From: Arthrobacter sp. SLBN-83
GTDB lineage: Bacteria > Actinomycetota > Actinomycetes > Actinomycetales > Micrococcaceae
Assembly: GCF_006715285.1 (NCBI RefSeq)
Contig: NZ_VFMX01000001.1
Location: 248,001-312,000 of the forward strand
Reading direction: 5' to 3'
DNA: 64,000 nt
Positions 18,073-26,738 of the stretch are shown in pieces. The translations under genes and the position numbers were made by a program. Below the pieces are notes generated by a model. That model was not told the DNA's origin and searched no databases. It worked only from the letters and a program-made list of their open reading frames with translations. Position 1 is the first letter of the stretch. Each line of letters starts with the position of its first letter.

Positions 18073-19022
18073 CAGTTGCTTCCTACTCGGATTCGCGGGT
18101 TGATCACGGAGTACAGGATGTCCACCGCAAGGTTAATGAGGATGTACCCAAGGGTGATGACCAGCACCACGGCCTGGATCACGGGGTAGTCGCGGGTGAA
18201 GACGGAGGCCAGGGTGAGCTTGCCGAAGCCGGGCAGGGCGAAGATGCGCTCCGTGACCACGGCGCCGGAGATCAGTCCGCCCAGTTGCAGGCCCACGATG
18301 GTGACCACCACGATCAGGGAGTTCCGGAGCCCGTAGCGGAACAGGATGCGGCCGCCGCCCAGGCCCTTGGCTCGGGCGGTGCGGACGTAGTCCGTGCTCA
18401 TGGTCTCAATCATGGATGCCCGCGTCTGCCGCAGGATGACGGCGGCCAGGCCGGTGCCCAGGATCACCGCCGGGAGCGTCAGGTAGTAGAGGCCGCGCAC
18501 GGGGTTCGTTCCGACGTCGACATAGCCTGACGCCGGGAACCAGCCAAGGTTGACGGCCAGGTAGAGGATGGCCAGCAGGCCAAGCCAGAAGCTGGGGACG
18601 GACAGGCCGATGAGGGCAAAGCCGTTGGAGAGCCATTCCGGCCAGCGGCCGCGGAACCGCTCTGCCACCACGCCGAGCAGGACGCCGACGACGACGGCCA
18701 CCACGATTGCGTAGGCGGCGAGCCACAGCGTCACGGGCAGGGTGCCGGCGAGCAGGTCCGTGACGGGCGTTCCGGTGCGGGTGGACTTGCCCAGGTCTCC
18801 TTGGAGCAACCGGCCGATGAAGGAGAAGTACTGGACGGGAAGGGGCTGGTCCAGGCCGAGCTTGGACCGGATGGCGTCCAGCTGTTCGGGGCTGGCTTCC
18901 TCCCCCGCCATGGCAATGGCCGGATCACCGGGGAGTTGGCGGATGCCAATGAAGATGACCACGGAGGCGAGCACCAGGGTGATGGCTGAGTGCCAGAGAC
19001 GGGTCGAGAGGTATCGGATCAT
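18072..19022 (-). CDS. ABC transporter permease, DppB/GsiC type
   Basis: 316 residues with about six membrane helices. The start MIRYLSTRLWHS and FIGIRQLPGDPA segment are typical of DppB/GsiC; the EAA loop is RAKGLGGGRILFRYGLRNS. It overlaps the next permease by one base, showing translational coupling. The binding-protein gene lies 10 bases upstream. Confidence 0.92.
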   Translation of the reverse strand: MIRYLSTRLWHSAITLVLASVVIFIGIRQLPGDPAIAMAGEEASPEQLDAIRSKLGLDQPLPVQYFSFIGRLLQGDLGKSTRTGTPVTDLLAGTLPVTLWLAAYAIVVAVVVGVLLGVVAERFRGRWPEWLSNGFALIGLSVPSFWLGLLAILYLAVNLGWFPASGYVDVGTNPVRGLYYLTLPAVILGTGLAAVILRQTRASMIETMSTDYVRTARAKGLGGGRILFRYGLRNSLIVVVTIVGLQLGGLISGAVVTERIFALPGFGKLTLASVFTRDYPVIQAVVLVITLGYILINLAVDILYSVINPRIRVGSN

Positions 19023-19032
19023 GGTGGAGTCC

Positions 19033-20703
19033 TTATTTCTTCACGAAGGCCGCGTTGCTGAGGTGGACCACACCATCGGCGAACGTTTCCACTCCGGCCA
19101 CTGTGTTGGAGTAGGCCGTGAGGCTGTGGATCCGGTAGAGGTAGATGATCGGGTTGTCCGCCTGCACCTGCTGGACGGCCTTCCCGTAGAGGGTCGCCCG
19201 GGCCGCCTGGTCGGTGGAGGTGGAGGCGTCGGTGAGGAGCTTGTCCACGGCCGGGTTGCTGTAGCCGGAGTAGTTGTTGCCGCCGCCGGTGGCCAGGAAG
19301 TTGTACATGTTGCCGTGCGGGTCCACGCGCCCGGACCAGCCCAGCAGCAGGGCTTCGAAGCTGCCGTGGCTCTGCACGTCCAGGAGCGTTGAGTATTCAA
19401 CCGGCGCGATGGTCAGGGCGAATCCACCGTCCGCTGCCGACGCCTGGAGCGCCTGCGCGTACCGCAGCGAGTCCGGCGAGTTGGTGACCTGGACCTTGAT
19501 GGGGAAGGGCACCGGAACCCCGGCGTCCTTCAGCATCTGCTTCGCCTTCGCCGGATCGTAGTCCGGGCAGCCTTGGCTGGCGTCGGAGGAGAAGGGGCTG
19601 GAGGGTGCCACCGGGGAACAAGCGGGCTCGTACCAGTTGTTGAAGAGCGTGCTCACCAGGGCTTTGCGGTCGATGGACATGGACAGCGCCTGGCGGATGG
19701 TGGCGTTCTTGGCCAGCGGCGTGTTGAGGTCCCCCACCGGCTTGCCCACGCCGTTGGTGTTGCCCAGGTTGATGGTCAGGCCCTGGTAGCCCAGGGATCC
19801 CACTTGGAGCACCCCTACCCCGTGTTCCTTTGCCAGTGCGTCCACGTCCTGGGGTGCGATGGAGTCGGCCACCTGGACGTCGCCGGAGCGCAGGTTGGCG
19901 GTCCTGATGTTGGAGTCCGTCATGATCCGGTACGTCACGGTGTCCAGGTGGACGTTCTTGGCGTCGTAGTAGAGCGGGTCCCGTTCCACCTGGATGGAGG
20001 TCTGCGGGATGCGCTGCTTGAACTTGAACGGTCCAACGCATACGGGGTGGTCGCCGAAGGCATCCCCTGCCGCGGCAACCGCGGTGGGCGAGAGGATCAT
20101 GCCGGCCCGGTCCGCGAGCGCCGCGGTCAGCGGGGCGAACGGCTTCTTGTAGCTGATCTGGACGGTGGTGGGGTTCGGGGCTGTAATGCCGCTGATCGGC
20201 CCTAGTTCGCTCTTGCGGGCGGAACCTTTCATGGTCAGGTCCCGGTCCAGGGTGGCGCGGACGGCCTCGGCGTCGAACTTGGTGCCGTCGGCGAACACGG
20301 CGTCGTCCCGCACCTGGATGGTCACCGTCTGCCCGTTGTTGCTCACCTCGGGAAGCTTGGTGGCGAGCTGCGGCACGATCTTGCCCTGGGCGTCGATGTC
20401 GTAAAGCTTCTGGCACATCGTCTGCATGACGTACCGGGTGTAAAGGGACGACGACGTTGTCGGGTCCAGGCGGTCGGGTTCAGCCGAGAGGGCCATCACC
20501 AGGTCCCCGCCCTCCACCACTTTCTGGTTGCCGATGGGGGCGGACGTCACGTCGTTATGCACTACCGCCTCGGGCAGGGGCTGGATGGGGGCGCAGGCGG
20601 TCATCGCCAGCGCCAGGGCGGCCACGCCGCCGCCCACAACAACGTTTTTCGCCCGGAATGGAGTGCCGTCCGGAAGGGCCCGGGGGCGGAACGGGAGTCT
20701 CAT
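19033..20703 (-). CDS. Peptide ABC transporter substrate-binding lipoprotein (SBP family 5)
   Basis: About 556 residues from ATG 20703, preceded by AGGACTTGT. The basic N-terminus and hydrophobic stretch end in the lipobox LAMTAC, so the mature protein is lipid-anchored outside. The SBP_bac_5 fold is clear: QTMCQKLYDIDAQGKIVPQLA, VTIQVRDDAVFADGTKFDAEAV, RQALSMSIDRKALV. It captures oligopeptides or glutathione-like ligands. First gene of the operon. Confidence 0.92.
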   Translation of the reverse strand: MRLPFRPRALPDGTPFRAKNVVVGGGVAALALAMTACAPIQPLPEAVVHNDVTSAPIGNQKVVEGGDLVMALSAEPDRLDPTTSSSLYTRYVMQTMCQKLYDIDAQGKIVPQLATKLPEVSNNGQTVTIQVRDDAVFADGTKFDAEAVRATLDRDLTMKGSARKSELGPISGITAPNPTTVQISYKKPFAPLTAALADRAGMILSPTAVAAAGDAFGDHPVCVGPFKFKQRIPQTSIQVERDPLYYDAKNVHLDTVTYRIMTDSNIRTANLRSGDVQVADSIAPQDVDALAKEHGVGVLQVGSLGYQGLTINLGNTNGVGKPVGDLNTPLAKNATIRQALSMSIDRKALVSTLFNNWYEPACSPVAPSSPFSSDASQGCPDYDPAKAKQMLKDAGVPVPFPIKVQVTNSPDSLRYAQALQASAADGGFALTIAPVEYSTLLDVQSHGSFEALLLGWSGRVDPHGNMYNFLATGGGNNYSGYSNPAVDKLLTDASTSTDQAARATLYGKAVQQVQADNPIIYLYRIHSLTAYSNTVAGVETFADGVVHLSNAAFVKK

Positions 20704-20733
20704 ACAAGTCCTATGATCGAGCACGGAATGTGA

Positions 20734-20747
20734 GATTGAATACAATC
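20734..20747. promoter_or_regulatory. GntR-type operator candidate
   Basis: GATTGAATACAATC is a dyad with 5-base arms, close to the TTGnATnCAA pattern of FCD-type GntR regulators. It lies 31 bases upstream of the binding-protein ATG, in the region shared with the divergent YoaK gene. A related GGTATACG lies at 20767. The operon-encoded GntR protein is the natural candidate binder. Confidence 0.5.
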
Positions 20748-20806
20748 GCTGAACGAACATATCCTTGGTATACGTTTCGATTCAAGGGTGTATTGGAGAA
20801 TTTACG

Positions 20807-21535
20807 GTGAGGAAACATTTTTTTGGTTCAGCTGAGCGGCTGCACCTGGTGCTGATGTTGGCCCTGACGTTTTCCACCGGCGTGGTGGACGCAATGGGCT
20901 ACCTCGGCCTGGACCGCGTCTTCACCGGGAACATGACCGGCAACGTGGTGCTGCTGGGCATGGCCATGGCCGGCGGAACCAGCCTCCCCATCCTTCGGCC
21001 GGCGCTGGCGCTGGCCTTCTTCATGCTGGGCGCAGCTTTGGCCGGGCGGCTCCTCCGGCGCAATGGCGAAGGCTGGTCGCCGCAGACCTCCGCAGCCCTG
21101 CTCGCGGTATCGCTGGGCCTGTGGGTACTGACGGTCTTCGTGCTCCTGGCTCCGGTGCAGGCCGATCCTGCCCTCGGGAGCACGGTCACCAGCGCGCTCG
21201 CCCTGCTCATGGGAACCCAGGCCGCCACGGCGAAACGCCTGAAGGTTGCGGAGATCACCACCGTAGTGGTCACATCCACCATCACCGGACTCGCCTCCGA
21301 CTCCCGGCTGGCAGGCGGCAAGGGCACGTTCTGGCAGCGGCGCGCACTGGCCATCGTGCTCATCATGCTGGGCGCGCTGGCAGGGGCGGCAGCACTGCAT
21401 GTGCACCTGGCACTTGCACTGGCACTGGCAGCGGTGATCGCTACGGCAGTCACGGTGACAGGGCACATTGCACATCGCCGGGCGGCGGCAGAGGTCAAGG
21501 CCGGGTCAGAGAGTCCCTCGCTGGCCCGCGACTGA
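20807..21535 (+). CDS. YoaK/DUF1275 family membrane protein
   Basis: 242 residues from GTG 20807, which has TTGGAG 8 bases upstream. DUF1275 features: TFSTGVVDAMGYLGLDRVFTGNMTGNVVLLG, then five or more further hydrophobic helices. The function of this family is not known; members are inner-membrane proteins. It is divergent from the peptide importer operon and may share its operator. Confidence 0.82.
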   Translation: MRKHFFGSAERLHLVLMLALTFSTGVVDAMGYLGLDRVFTGNMTGNVVLLGMAMAGGTSLPILRPALALAFFMLGAALAGRLLRRNGEGWSPQTSAALLAVSLGLWVLTVFVLLAPVQADPALGSTVTSALALLMGTQAATAKRLKVAEITTVVVTSTITGLASDSRLAGGKGTFWQRRALAIVLIMLGALAGAAALHVHLALALALAAVIATAVTVTGHIAHRRAAAEVKAGSESPSLARD

Positions 21536-21607
21536 CCCCGCAACTGAGCCCGGGCGGGAGCGGGCGGCTACTGCCTGGCGGCCGCAACTCGCGCAGCCTC
21601 CCGGCCA

Positions 21608-21639
21608 CCCCCTCCCCAGACAGCACTGAGGTTGCTTTC
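21608..21639. repeat. Copy A of a duplicated leader sequence
   Basis: A run of C/T followed by CAGACAGCACTGAGGTTGC matches, with about two mismatches and a one-base gap, the leader of the kdgT gene at 22462-22493. The two copies flank the DUF3841 gene in the same orientation. Confidence 0.7.
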
Positions 21640-21647
21640 GGCGGCCT

Positions 21648-22307
21648 CTAGCCGATTCGCACAGCTTCGATGACGTCTTCGGCGCGGAGGACGTGCGCGG
21701 TTGCCTGCACGGTGTCCCACCTGCCGTAGGTTGACGGGTCGAGGAACTGCTCCCAGCTCCGTTCGAGATCCCTGCGCAGATCCTCGGGCCACTCCCGGAA
21801 TCCCTTGCCGAGCACACCGGCCGCCCGCTTGCGCTCGTTGAGTTCGTCCCAGATCCGGTCCAGCCGTGCCCCATAGTCATCGTCGCTCTCGCCCGGCAAT
21901 TCAAGCACGTGGGGTGTGCCGCCCAGGGCGCGGTGCCAGTCCGAGAAGTGGGACAGCAGAACCCTTTCCCGCGGGATCCGGCAGGTCAGCAGGACGTCGC
22001 CGCGGTGCTGCCTGCAGCTGTCCACCAGGTACTCACGGGTAATGCGTGCCCAGAACCAAAGAGCCCCGTCGCCGCTGGTGGGAAGGCGGCGGTCCATCTC
22101 CCGGAGCATCCAGTCGTAGGCATCGGCGAACAGCGGCTCCGCCCGGCTCGGATCCGGGATGAGCTGCCCGGTGGAAAGGAGCTCCTCCAACGCCTCCTCG
22201 GGCTGGAAGGTGTGAAGCAGGAGGCGGTCGGCGTTCAGGTCGTAGCCGACCCGGCCGGCGGGAACTGCCCGGTTCGCGCAGGCACGGCTAACGGGAAAGT
22301 TTGGCAC
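21648..22307 (-). CDS. DUF3841 domain protein
   Basis: About 219 residues if translation starts at GTG 22307; the open frame extends further but would run through operator-like DNA. The DUF3841 pattern is clear: LLHTFQPEEALEELLSTG, FADAYDWMLREMDRRLP, LWFWARITREYLVDSCRQ, VLLTCRIPRERVLLSHFSDWH. The role of the family is unknown. It sits between two copies of a short leader repeat, suggesting that it was inserted there. The start is uncertain because no good ribosome site is visible. Confidence 0.7.
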   Translation of the reverse strand: MPNFPVSRACANRAVPAGRVGYDLNADRLLLHTFQPEEALEELLSTGQLIPDPSRAEPLFADAYDWMLREMDRRLPTSGDGALWFWARITREYLVDSCRQHRGDVLLTCRIPRERVLLSHFSDWHRALGGTPHVLELPGESDDDYGARLDRIWDELNERKRAAGVLGKGFREWPEDLRRDLERSWEQFLDPSTYGRWDTVQATAHVLRAEDVIEAVRIG

Positions 22308-22375
22308 AGACTCAAGGTAGGACAGCCCTCTGACAATGCGACGGCGGGCGGCAGGTTGCGCGAGCAAAAAGCCCG

Positions 22376-22438
22376 CTTGCGCGTTTTGCGCAGAATGGCT
22401 TGCGCTAAACGCGCAGCAGTAGCTATGATCTAGATCAT
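22376..22438 (+). promoter_or_regulatory. Tandem operator-like repeats upstream of the four-carbon acid operon
   Basis: CTTGCGCGTTTTGCGCAG (22376-22393) and CTTGCGCTAAACGCGCAG (22399-22416) are two near-identical, internally symmetric sites with a 23-base period. A perfect 14-base palindrome ATGATCTAGATCAT follows (22425-22438), 55 bases before the permease start. The likely binder is the DeoR protein encoded at the end of the cluster. Confidence 0.55.
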
Positions 22439-22461
22439 GCTTCGAGCTGCGCGCTCGGCCT

Positions 22462-22493
22462 CCCCCTCCCCCAGACAACAATGAGGTTGCTTT
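22462..22493. repeat. Copy B of a duplicated leader sequence (with kdgT ribosome site)
   Basis: CAGACAACAATGAGGTTGC lies directly before the permease ATG; its GAGG is the ribosome-binding site. It matches the copy at 21608-21639. Confidence 0.7.
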
Positions 22494-23483
22494 ATGTCTG
22501 TCCCAATCAAGGCCACCATGGAAAAGGTTCCTGGCGGCATGATGCTGATCCCCCTGCTCATCGGCGCCATTCTTGGCACCTTCGCACCGGATTCCGCCAA
22601 GTTCTTCGGCTCCTTCACCGGCGCACTCTTCACCGGCGGCACCACCATCCTCGCGGTGTTCTACGTCTGCATGGGCGCGAGCATCGATATCAAGGCCACC
22701 CCCTACATCCTGAAAAAGGGCGGCGTCCTCTTCGGCAGCAAGGTCCTGTTCGCCATCATCATCGGGGTCGTCGCCGGCCGGTTCATGGGTGAACTTCCCA
22801 TCGACGGCGGGCTGCTCTCGGGCCTCTCCGTCCTGGCCATCCTGGCCGCCCTCAACGACACCAACGGCGGCATGTACATGGCGCTTATGGGCCAGTACGG
22901 CAAGCCCAAGGACGTCGCCGCCTACTCCGTGATGACGCTGGAATCCGGCCCCTTCCTGACCATGGTGACCCTCGGCGTCGCCGGTTTGTCAGCCTTCCCG
23001 TGGCAGGCCCTGGTGGGCGCCATCATCCCGCTGCTCCTCGGCGCCATCCTGGGCGCCCTGGACCCGGCCATGCGCAAGTTCCTCTCCTCCGCGGCACCGG
23101 TGCTGATTCCCTTCTTCGCCCTGGCCCTGGGCTTCGGCCTGAACCTGGGCCAGGTCCTCAACGCCGGACTGCTCGGCGTGGCCCTGGGCCTGTTCGTGCT
23201 CATCGGTGGCGGCGCCGTCCTGTTCTTCGCGGACAAGCTGACCGGCGGTTCCGGCATCGCAGGGCTCGCAGCAGCCACCACCGCAGGCAACGCAGCCACC
23301 GTCCCCATGCTGGTGGCCGCAGCCAACCCGGCCTACTCCGCCGCCGCCGGCCCAGCCACCGTTTTGGTGGCAGCCTCCGTGGTGGTCACCGCCATCGGCT
23401 GCCCGCTCATGGTCGCTTGGTACGCTAAGCGCCTGAAAGCCAAGCAGCCCGTGGAAACCCGCGAGGTAACCCCAGCAGTATGA
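22494..23483 (+). CDS. kdgT: 2-keto-3-deoxygluconate permease family transporter
   Basis: 329 residues, about ten hydrophobic helices, KdgT family throughout ([41 protein letters not shown]). The family moves 2-keto-3-deoxy sugar acids by proton symport. The adjacent kinase and PdxA2-type genes, whose stop/start codons overlap (ATGA), suggest the physiological cargo is a four-carbon acid such as threonate or erythronate. That substrate assignment is inference. Confidence 0.88.
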   Translation: MSVPIKATMEKVPGGMMLIPLLIGAILGTFAPDSAKFFGSFTGALFTGGTTILAVFYVCMGASIDIKATPYILKKGGVLFGSKVLFAIIIGVVAGRFMGELPIDGGLLSGLSVLAILAALNDTNGGMYMALMGQYGKPKDVAAYSVMTLESGPFLTMVTLGVAGLSAFPWQALVGAIIPLLLGAILGALDPAMRKFLSSAAPVLIPFFALALGFGLNLGQVLNAGLLGVALGLFVLIGGGAVLFFADKLTGGSGIAGLAAATTAGNAATVPMLVAAANPAYSAAAGPATVLVAASVVVTAIGCPLMVAWYAKRLKAKQPVETREVTPAV

Positions 23484-24685
23484 ACACCACCGCAGCCAAG
23501 CGCTGGGCCATCATCGCCGACGACCTGACGGGAGCGGCAGATGCGGCCGCAGCCTACGGACCCACCCACAGCAGTTCCGTGATCCTCGACCTCGACTCCG
23601 CATGGCCGGAAGCGGACATCCTGTCGGTCAACACCGAGAGCCGCTACCTTTCCGCCGAAGATTCAGCGGCGGCCGTCACTGCCGCCGTCGTGCGAGCAAT
23701 GGATCAGGACCGGCAGGTCTTCAAAAAGATCGACTCGCTGCTCCGCGGCAATGTCGGTGCCGAGGTTGCCGCAGCGCTGGCTGCCGTCAGTGACGGCCGC
23801 GGGCGGGGTTTGGCCCTTGTCGCTCCGGCCTTTCCGGCCACGGGACGGACCACCGTGGGCGGCATCGTCCACGTCAACGGTGCGCGGAACGCGCAGACAA
23901 GGTTCGACGGCGACGTCGCGGGAGCCCTTGCCGCCGGCGGCCTTTCGACTGAACTGGTGGGCCGGGAAGCGCACCGCACCCCGGAGGACCTGGCCGCGCA
24001 CCTGCGCAACGTGCAGGACCGCGGGACGGACGCCGTCGTACTTGACGCGGTCTCTGACGATGACCTTCGGCAGATCGCCGCCGCGGCTGCGCTGCTGGAC
24101 TTCCCCGCGCTCCTGGCGGGCTCCGGCGGGCTGGCCGGGCACATTGCCGCACGGGAAGAAGGAGGGAGTGTTCTTCATGAGCACGCGCGGCACGTGAAGC
24201 GGACCCTGACCGTGATCGGCAGCTATTCCGGCCTCGCCCGGCAGCAGACCGAGGCATTGGTCGCGGCAGGCGCGGAGCACATCACGCTGGACCACGGGGC
24301 GCTCGAGGACCCGGCGGTTGCCCGGAAGGTGGCTGCCGCGATGCTGCGGACCGACGTCGTGCTGACACCGGATCCCATGGGCGCCGTGGACAAGTCGCAG
24401 GCGTTGGTGGTGGCCGAAGCGCTGGCGCGGGCCACTGCCGCCGGCATTGGGAACTGCGAGGCGCTGATCCTGACGGGCGGCGAAACGGCGACGGCGGTCC
24501 TGAAGGCGCTCGGCGCCGGGAGCTTCACCGTCCTGGGCGAGGTGGAGCCCGGCGTGGTGATGAGCCGGCTGCCGGAGCCCCTCCCCCTCCTGGTCACCAA
24601 GGCCGGCGCTTTCGGCGATGCCGGCACGCTGGCCAGGACCACACAGTTTTTCTCTAGCACAACGACTGAAATGAGTACCAAGTAA
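23480..24685 (+). CDS. Four-carbon acid sugar kinase (DUF1537; DtnK/OtnK-like)
   Basis: 401 residues. N-terminal signature [19 protein letters not shown], then [15 protein letters not shown], and the C-terminal nucleotide-binding region [18 protein letters not shown]. The family phosphorylates D-threonate, D-erythronate or related 2-oxo-tetronates at the 4-OH. Its start overlaps the permease stop by four bases and its stop overlaps the dehydrogenase start. Pairing with a PdxA2-type enzyme is the known layout for threonate/erythronate breakdown to dihydroxyacetone phosphate. Confidence 0.92.
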   Translation: MNTTAAKRWAIIADDLTGAADAAAAYGPTHSSSVILDLDSAWPEADILSVNTESRYLSAEDSAAAVTAAVVRAMDQDRQVFKKIDSLLRGNVGAEVAAALAAVSDGRGRGLALVAPAFPATGRTTVGGIVHVNGARNAQTRFDGDVAGALAAGGLSTELVGREAHRTPEDLAAHLRNVQDRGTDAVVLDAVSDDDLRQIAAAAALLDFPALLAGSGGLAGHIAAREEGGSVLHEHARHVKRTLTVIGSYSGLARQQTEALVAAGAEHITLDHGALEDPAVARKVAAAMLRTDVVLTPDPMGAVDKSQALVVAEALARATAAGIGNCEALILTGGETATAVLKALGAGSFTVLGEVEPGVVMSRLPEPLPLLVTKAGAFGDAGTLARTTQFFSSTTTEMSTK

Positions 24686-25689
24686 TGGGACGCCCGATCG
24701 TAGCCATCACCATGGGTGACGCCGCCGGCATTGGCCCGGAAATCATCGTCAAGGCCCTGGCGGACAACGAACTCCGGTCCAAGGCGCGGATGCTGGTCAT
24801 CGGCGATCTCCGCCGGCTGCAGCTCGCCGCGGACATCGTGTCCAGCCCGCTGGCCATGCGCAAGGTGGCGGAACCGTCCGAAGCGCTGTTCCAGGAAGGC
24901 ACCATCGACGTCCTGGACATCGACTGCATCCCGGAGGACCTCGCCTGGGGTGAGCTGTCCGCCGCCGCCGGCCACGGTTCGTACCTGTTCATCGAAAAGG
25001 CCGTGCAGCTGGCGATGGACCGCCAGGTGGATGCCATCTGCACGGGCCCGCTGAACAAGGCGGCGCTGCACGCGGCCGGGCACAAGTTCCCCGGCCACAC
25101 CGAACTCCTCGCCGAATTGACCGGCACCGAGGAGGTGTCCATGATGCTGACGGCGCCGAAGATGCGCGTCATCCACGTGACCACCCACATCGGCCTCATC
25201 GATGCCATCGCCAAGATCAACGGCGACCTGGTGTACCGGACCATCAAGCGCGGGTATGAGCTGCTGCGCACCTCCGGGATTGAGAACCCGCGGATCGCGG
25301 TGTGCGCCATCAACCCGCATGCCGGTGAGAACGGGCTGTTCGGCTACGGCGAGGAGGCGGAGAAGATCCAGCCGGGCATCGAGAAGGCGCAGGCGGACGG
25401 CATCAACGCCTTCGGCCCCCTCCCGGCGGACACCCTGTTCTTCCTGGCCGGCCGCGGCGACTTCGACCTGGTGGTGGCCCAGTACCACGACCAGGGCCAC
25501 GGCCCCGTGAAGGTCCTGGGCCTGGAGAACGGCGTCAACATCACCGTGGGGCTCCCCGTGGTGCGAACGTCCGTTGACCACGGCACTGCCTTCGACATCG
25601 CCGGCAAGAACATTGCCGACCACGAGTCGCTGCTCGAGGCACTGCGGCAGGCAGTGGACCTGGCACCGGCACGGGACGAGGCTGCGTAA
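24685..25689 (+). CDS. pdxA2: 4-phospho-threonate/erythronate dehydrogenase (PdxA2)
   Basis: 334 residues, PdxA family. Seen: AITMGDAAGIGPEIIVKAL, the metal/substrate region TGPLNKAALHAAGHKFPGHTE, and VVAQYHDQGHGPVKVLG. PdxA proper acts in vitamin B6 synthesis, but DUF1537-linked paralogues oxidise 4-phospho-threonate or -erythronate with decarboxylation to DHAP. Linkage here favours the catabolic role. The ATG overlaps the kinase TAA. Confidence 0.92.
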   Translation: MGRPIVAITMGDAAGIGPEIIVKALADNELRSKARMLVIGDLRRLQLAADIVSSPLAMRKVAEPSEALFQEGTIDVLDIDCIPEDLAWGELSAAAGHGSYLFIEKAVQLAMDRQVDAICTGPLNKAALHAAGHKFPGHTELLAELTGTEEVSMMLTAPKMRVIHVTTHIGLIDAIAKINGDLVYRTIKRGYELLRTSGIENPRIAVCAINPHAGENGLFGYGEEAEKIQPGIEKAQADGINAFGPLPADTLFFLAGRGDFDLVVAQYHDQGHGPVKVLGLENGVNITVGLPVVRTSVDHGTAFDIAGKNIADHESLLEALRQAVDLAPARDEAA

Positions 25690-25705
25690 GCTCCTCACGA
25701 CGGAC

Positions 25706-25730
25706 GGCCGGTCAGCAAAGCTGGCCGGCC
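25706..25730 (+). terminator. Hairpin terminator after pdxA2
   Basis: GGCCGGTCAGC and GCTGGCCGGCC form an 11-base stem (one G-U pair) around AAA, 16 bases after the stop. It separates the catabolic operon from the regulator gene. Confidence 0.7.
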
Positions 25731-25800
25731 ATTGCCGTCCCTGGCGAGCACTAGCATGGGTAGCACTGCCACCGCCATGCCCGCGGGAAGGAGACCGGGA

Positions 25801-26583
25801 ATGCTCAGCGCAAACGCGCGGCGCGAGGAGATCTACCACCTTGCCGTGACCACCGGCCTGGCCTCCGTGGAGGAGCTCTCCGCGAAGTTCGAGGTGACGG
25901 CCTCCACCATCCGCCGCGACCTGGCGCTGCTGAATTCGCAGGGCCGACTGGCCCGCACGTACGGCGGGGCGATGGCGCTGGGCGCGCACCCGGAGGCGTC
26001 GCTGCGGCAGCGCACCGGCGAGGCGTTCGAGCAGAAGCAGGCGATCGCCCGGTGGGCGGCGTCCGTGATCCAGCCCGGCGAGAACATCCTGCTCGACGCC
26101 GGCTCCACCGCCGGTGCCCTGGCCCACGAACTGCGCGGGTTCGAGAAGCTGTCCGTGACGACGCCGGGCCTGAATACCCTGCAGGAGCTGGCCGATTCGG
26201 AGGGCATCGAGGTGGACTGCCTGGGCGGGCGGCTCCGCGGTGTTTCGCAGAGTTTCGTGGGGCCGCTGGCCGAGGCGGCGCTGGAGCGGATGAGCTTTGA
26301 CCGGGTCTTCCTCGGCGCCGACGCCGTCACCGCCGAGGACGGGATCTGCGAGGCCGACCACGCCCAGACCCGGCTCAAGGAGCTCATGGCCCGGCGCGGG
26401 CGTTTGGTTTACGTCCTGGCTGACTCGTCCAAGCTCGGGCTTCGGCCCTTTCACGCGTGGGCGCGCTTGGCGCTGCCGTGGACGCTGGTGACGGACGACG
26501 GCGCCGACCCCGCCCAGGTGCAGAAGTTCCGGGACGCGGGAGTGCTGGTTGAGGTGGCTGCACCAGCCGAGCGCAGTGGGTAG
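25801..26583 (+). CDS. DeoR/GlpR-family regulator
   Basis: 260 residues from ATG 25801, preceded by GGGAAGGAG. N-terminal HTH (REEIYHLAVTTGLASVEELSAKFEVTASTIRRDLALL) and a DeoR sensor domain (ILLDAGSTAGALAHEL, VFLGADAVTAEDGICEAD, YVLADSSKLG). It likely represses the kdgT-kinase-pdxA2 operon in response to a phosphorylated intermediate. Its 3' end marks the left edge of the accessory island, and decayed copies of this 3' end recur at 29.04 and 32.3 kb. Confidence 0.92.
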   Translation: MLSANARREEIYHLAVTTGLASVEELSAKFEVTASTIRRDLALLNSQGRLARTYGGAMALGAHPEASLRQRTGEAFEQKQAIARWAASVIQPGENILLDAGSTAGALAHELRGFEKLSVTTPGLNTLQELADSEGIEVDCLGGRLRGVSQSFVGPLAEAALERMSFDRVFLGADAVTAEDGICEADHAQTRLKELMARRGRLVYVLADSSKLGLRPFHAWARLALPWTLVTDDGADPAQVQKFRDAGVLVEVAAPAERSG

Positions 26584-26738
26584 CAGGGACCGCCACTTCA
26601 TGACTTGGCAGGCTATCTCGAATTTTCTCGGGCAGAATGGGCGGACAAAAGTATCCTTATCAGAGAGTGCAGCCCGACCAGCGAAAAGCGGCGGAATTAG
26701 TGGTCCTTTGACTAGTAGGAGCCCGAGAGTGACCGGAG

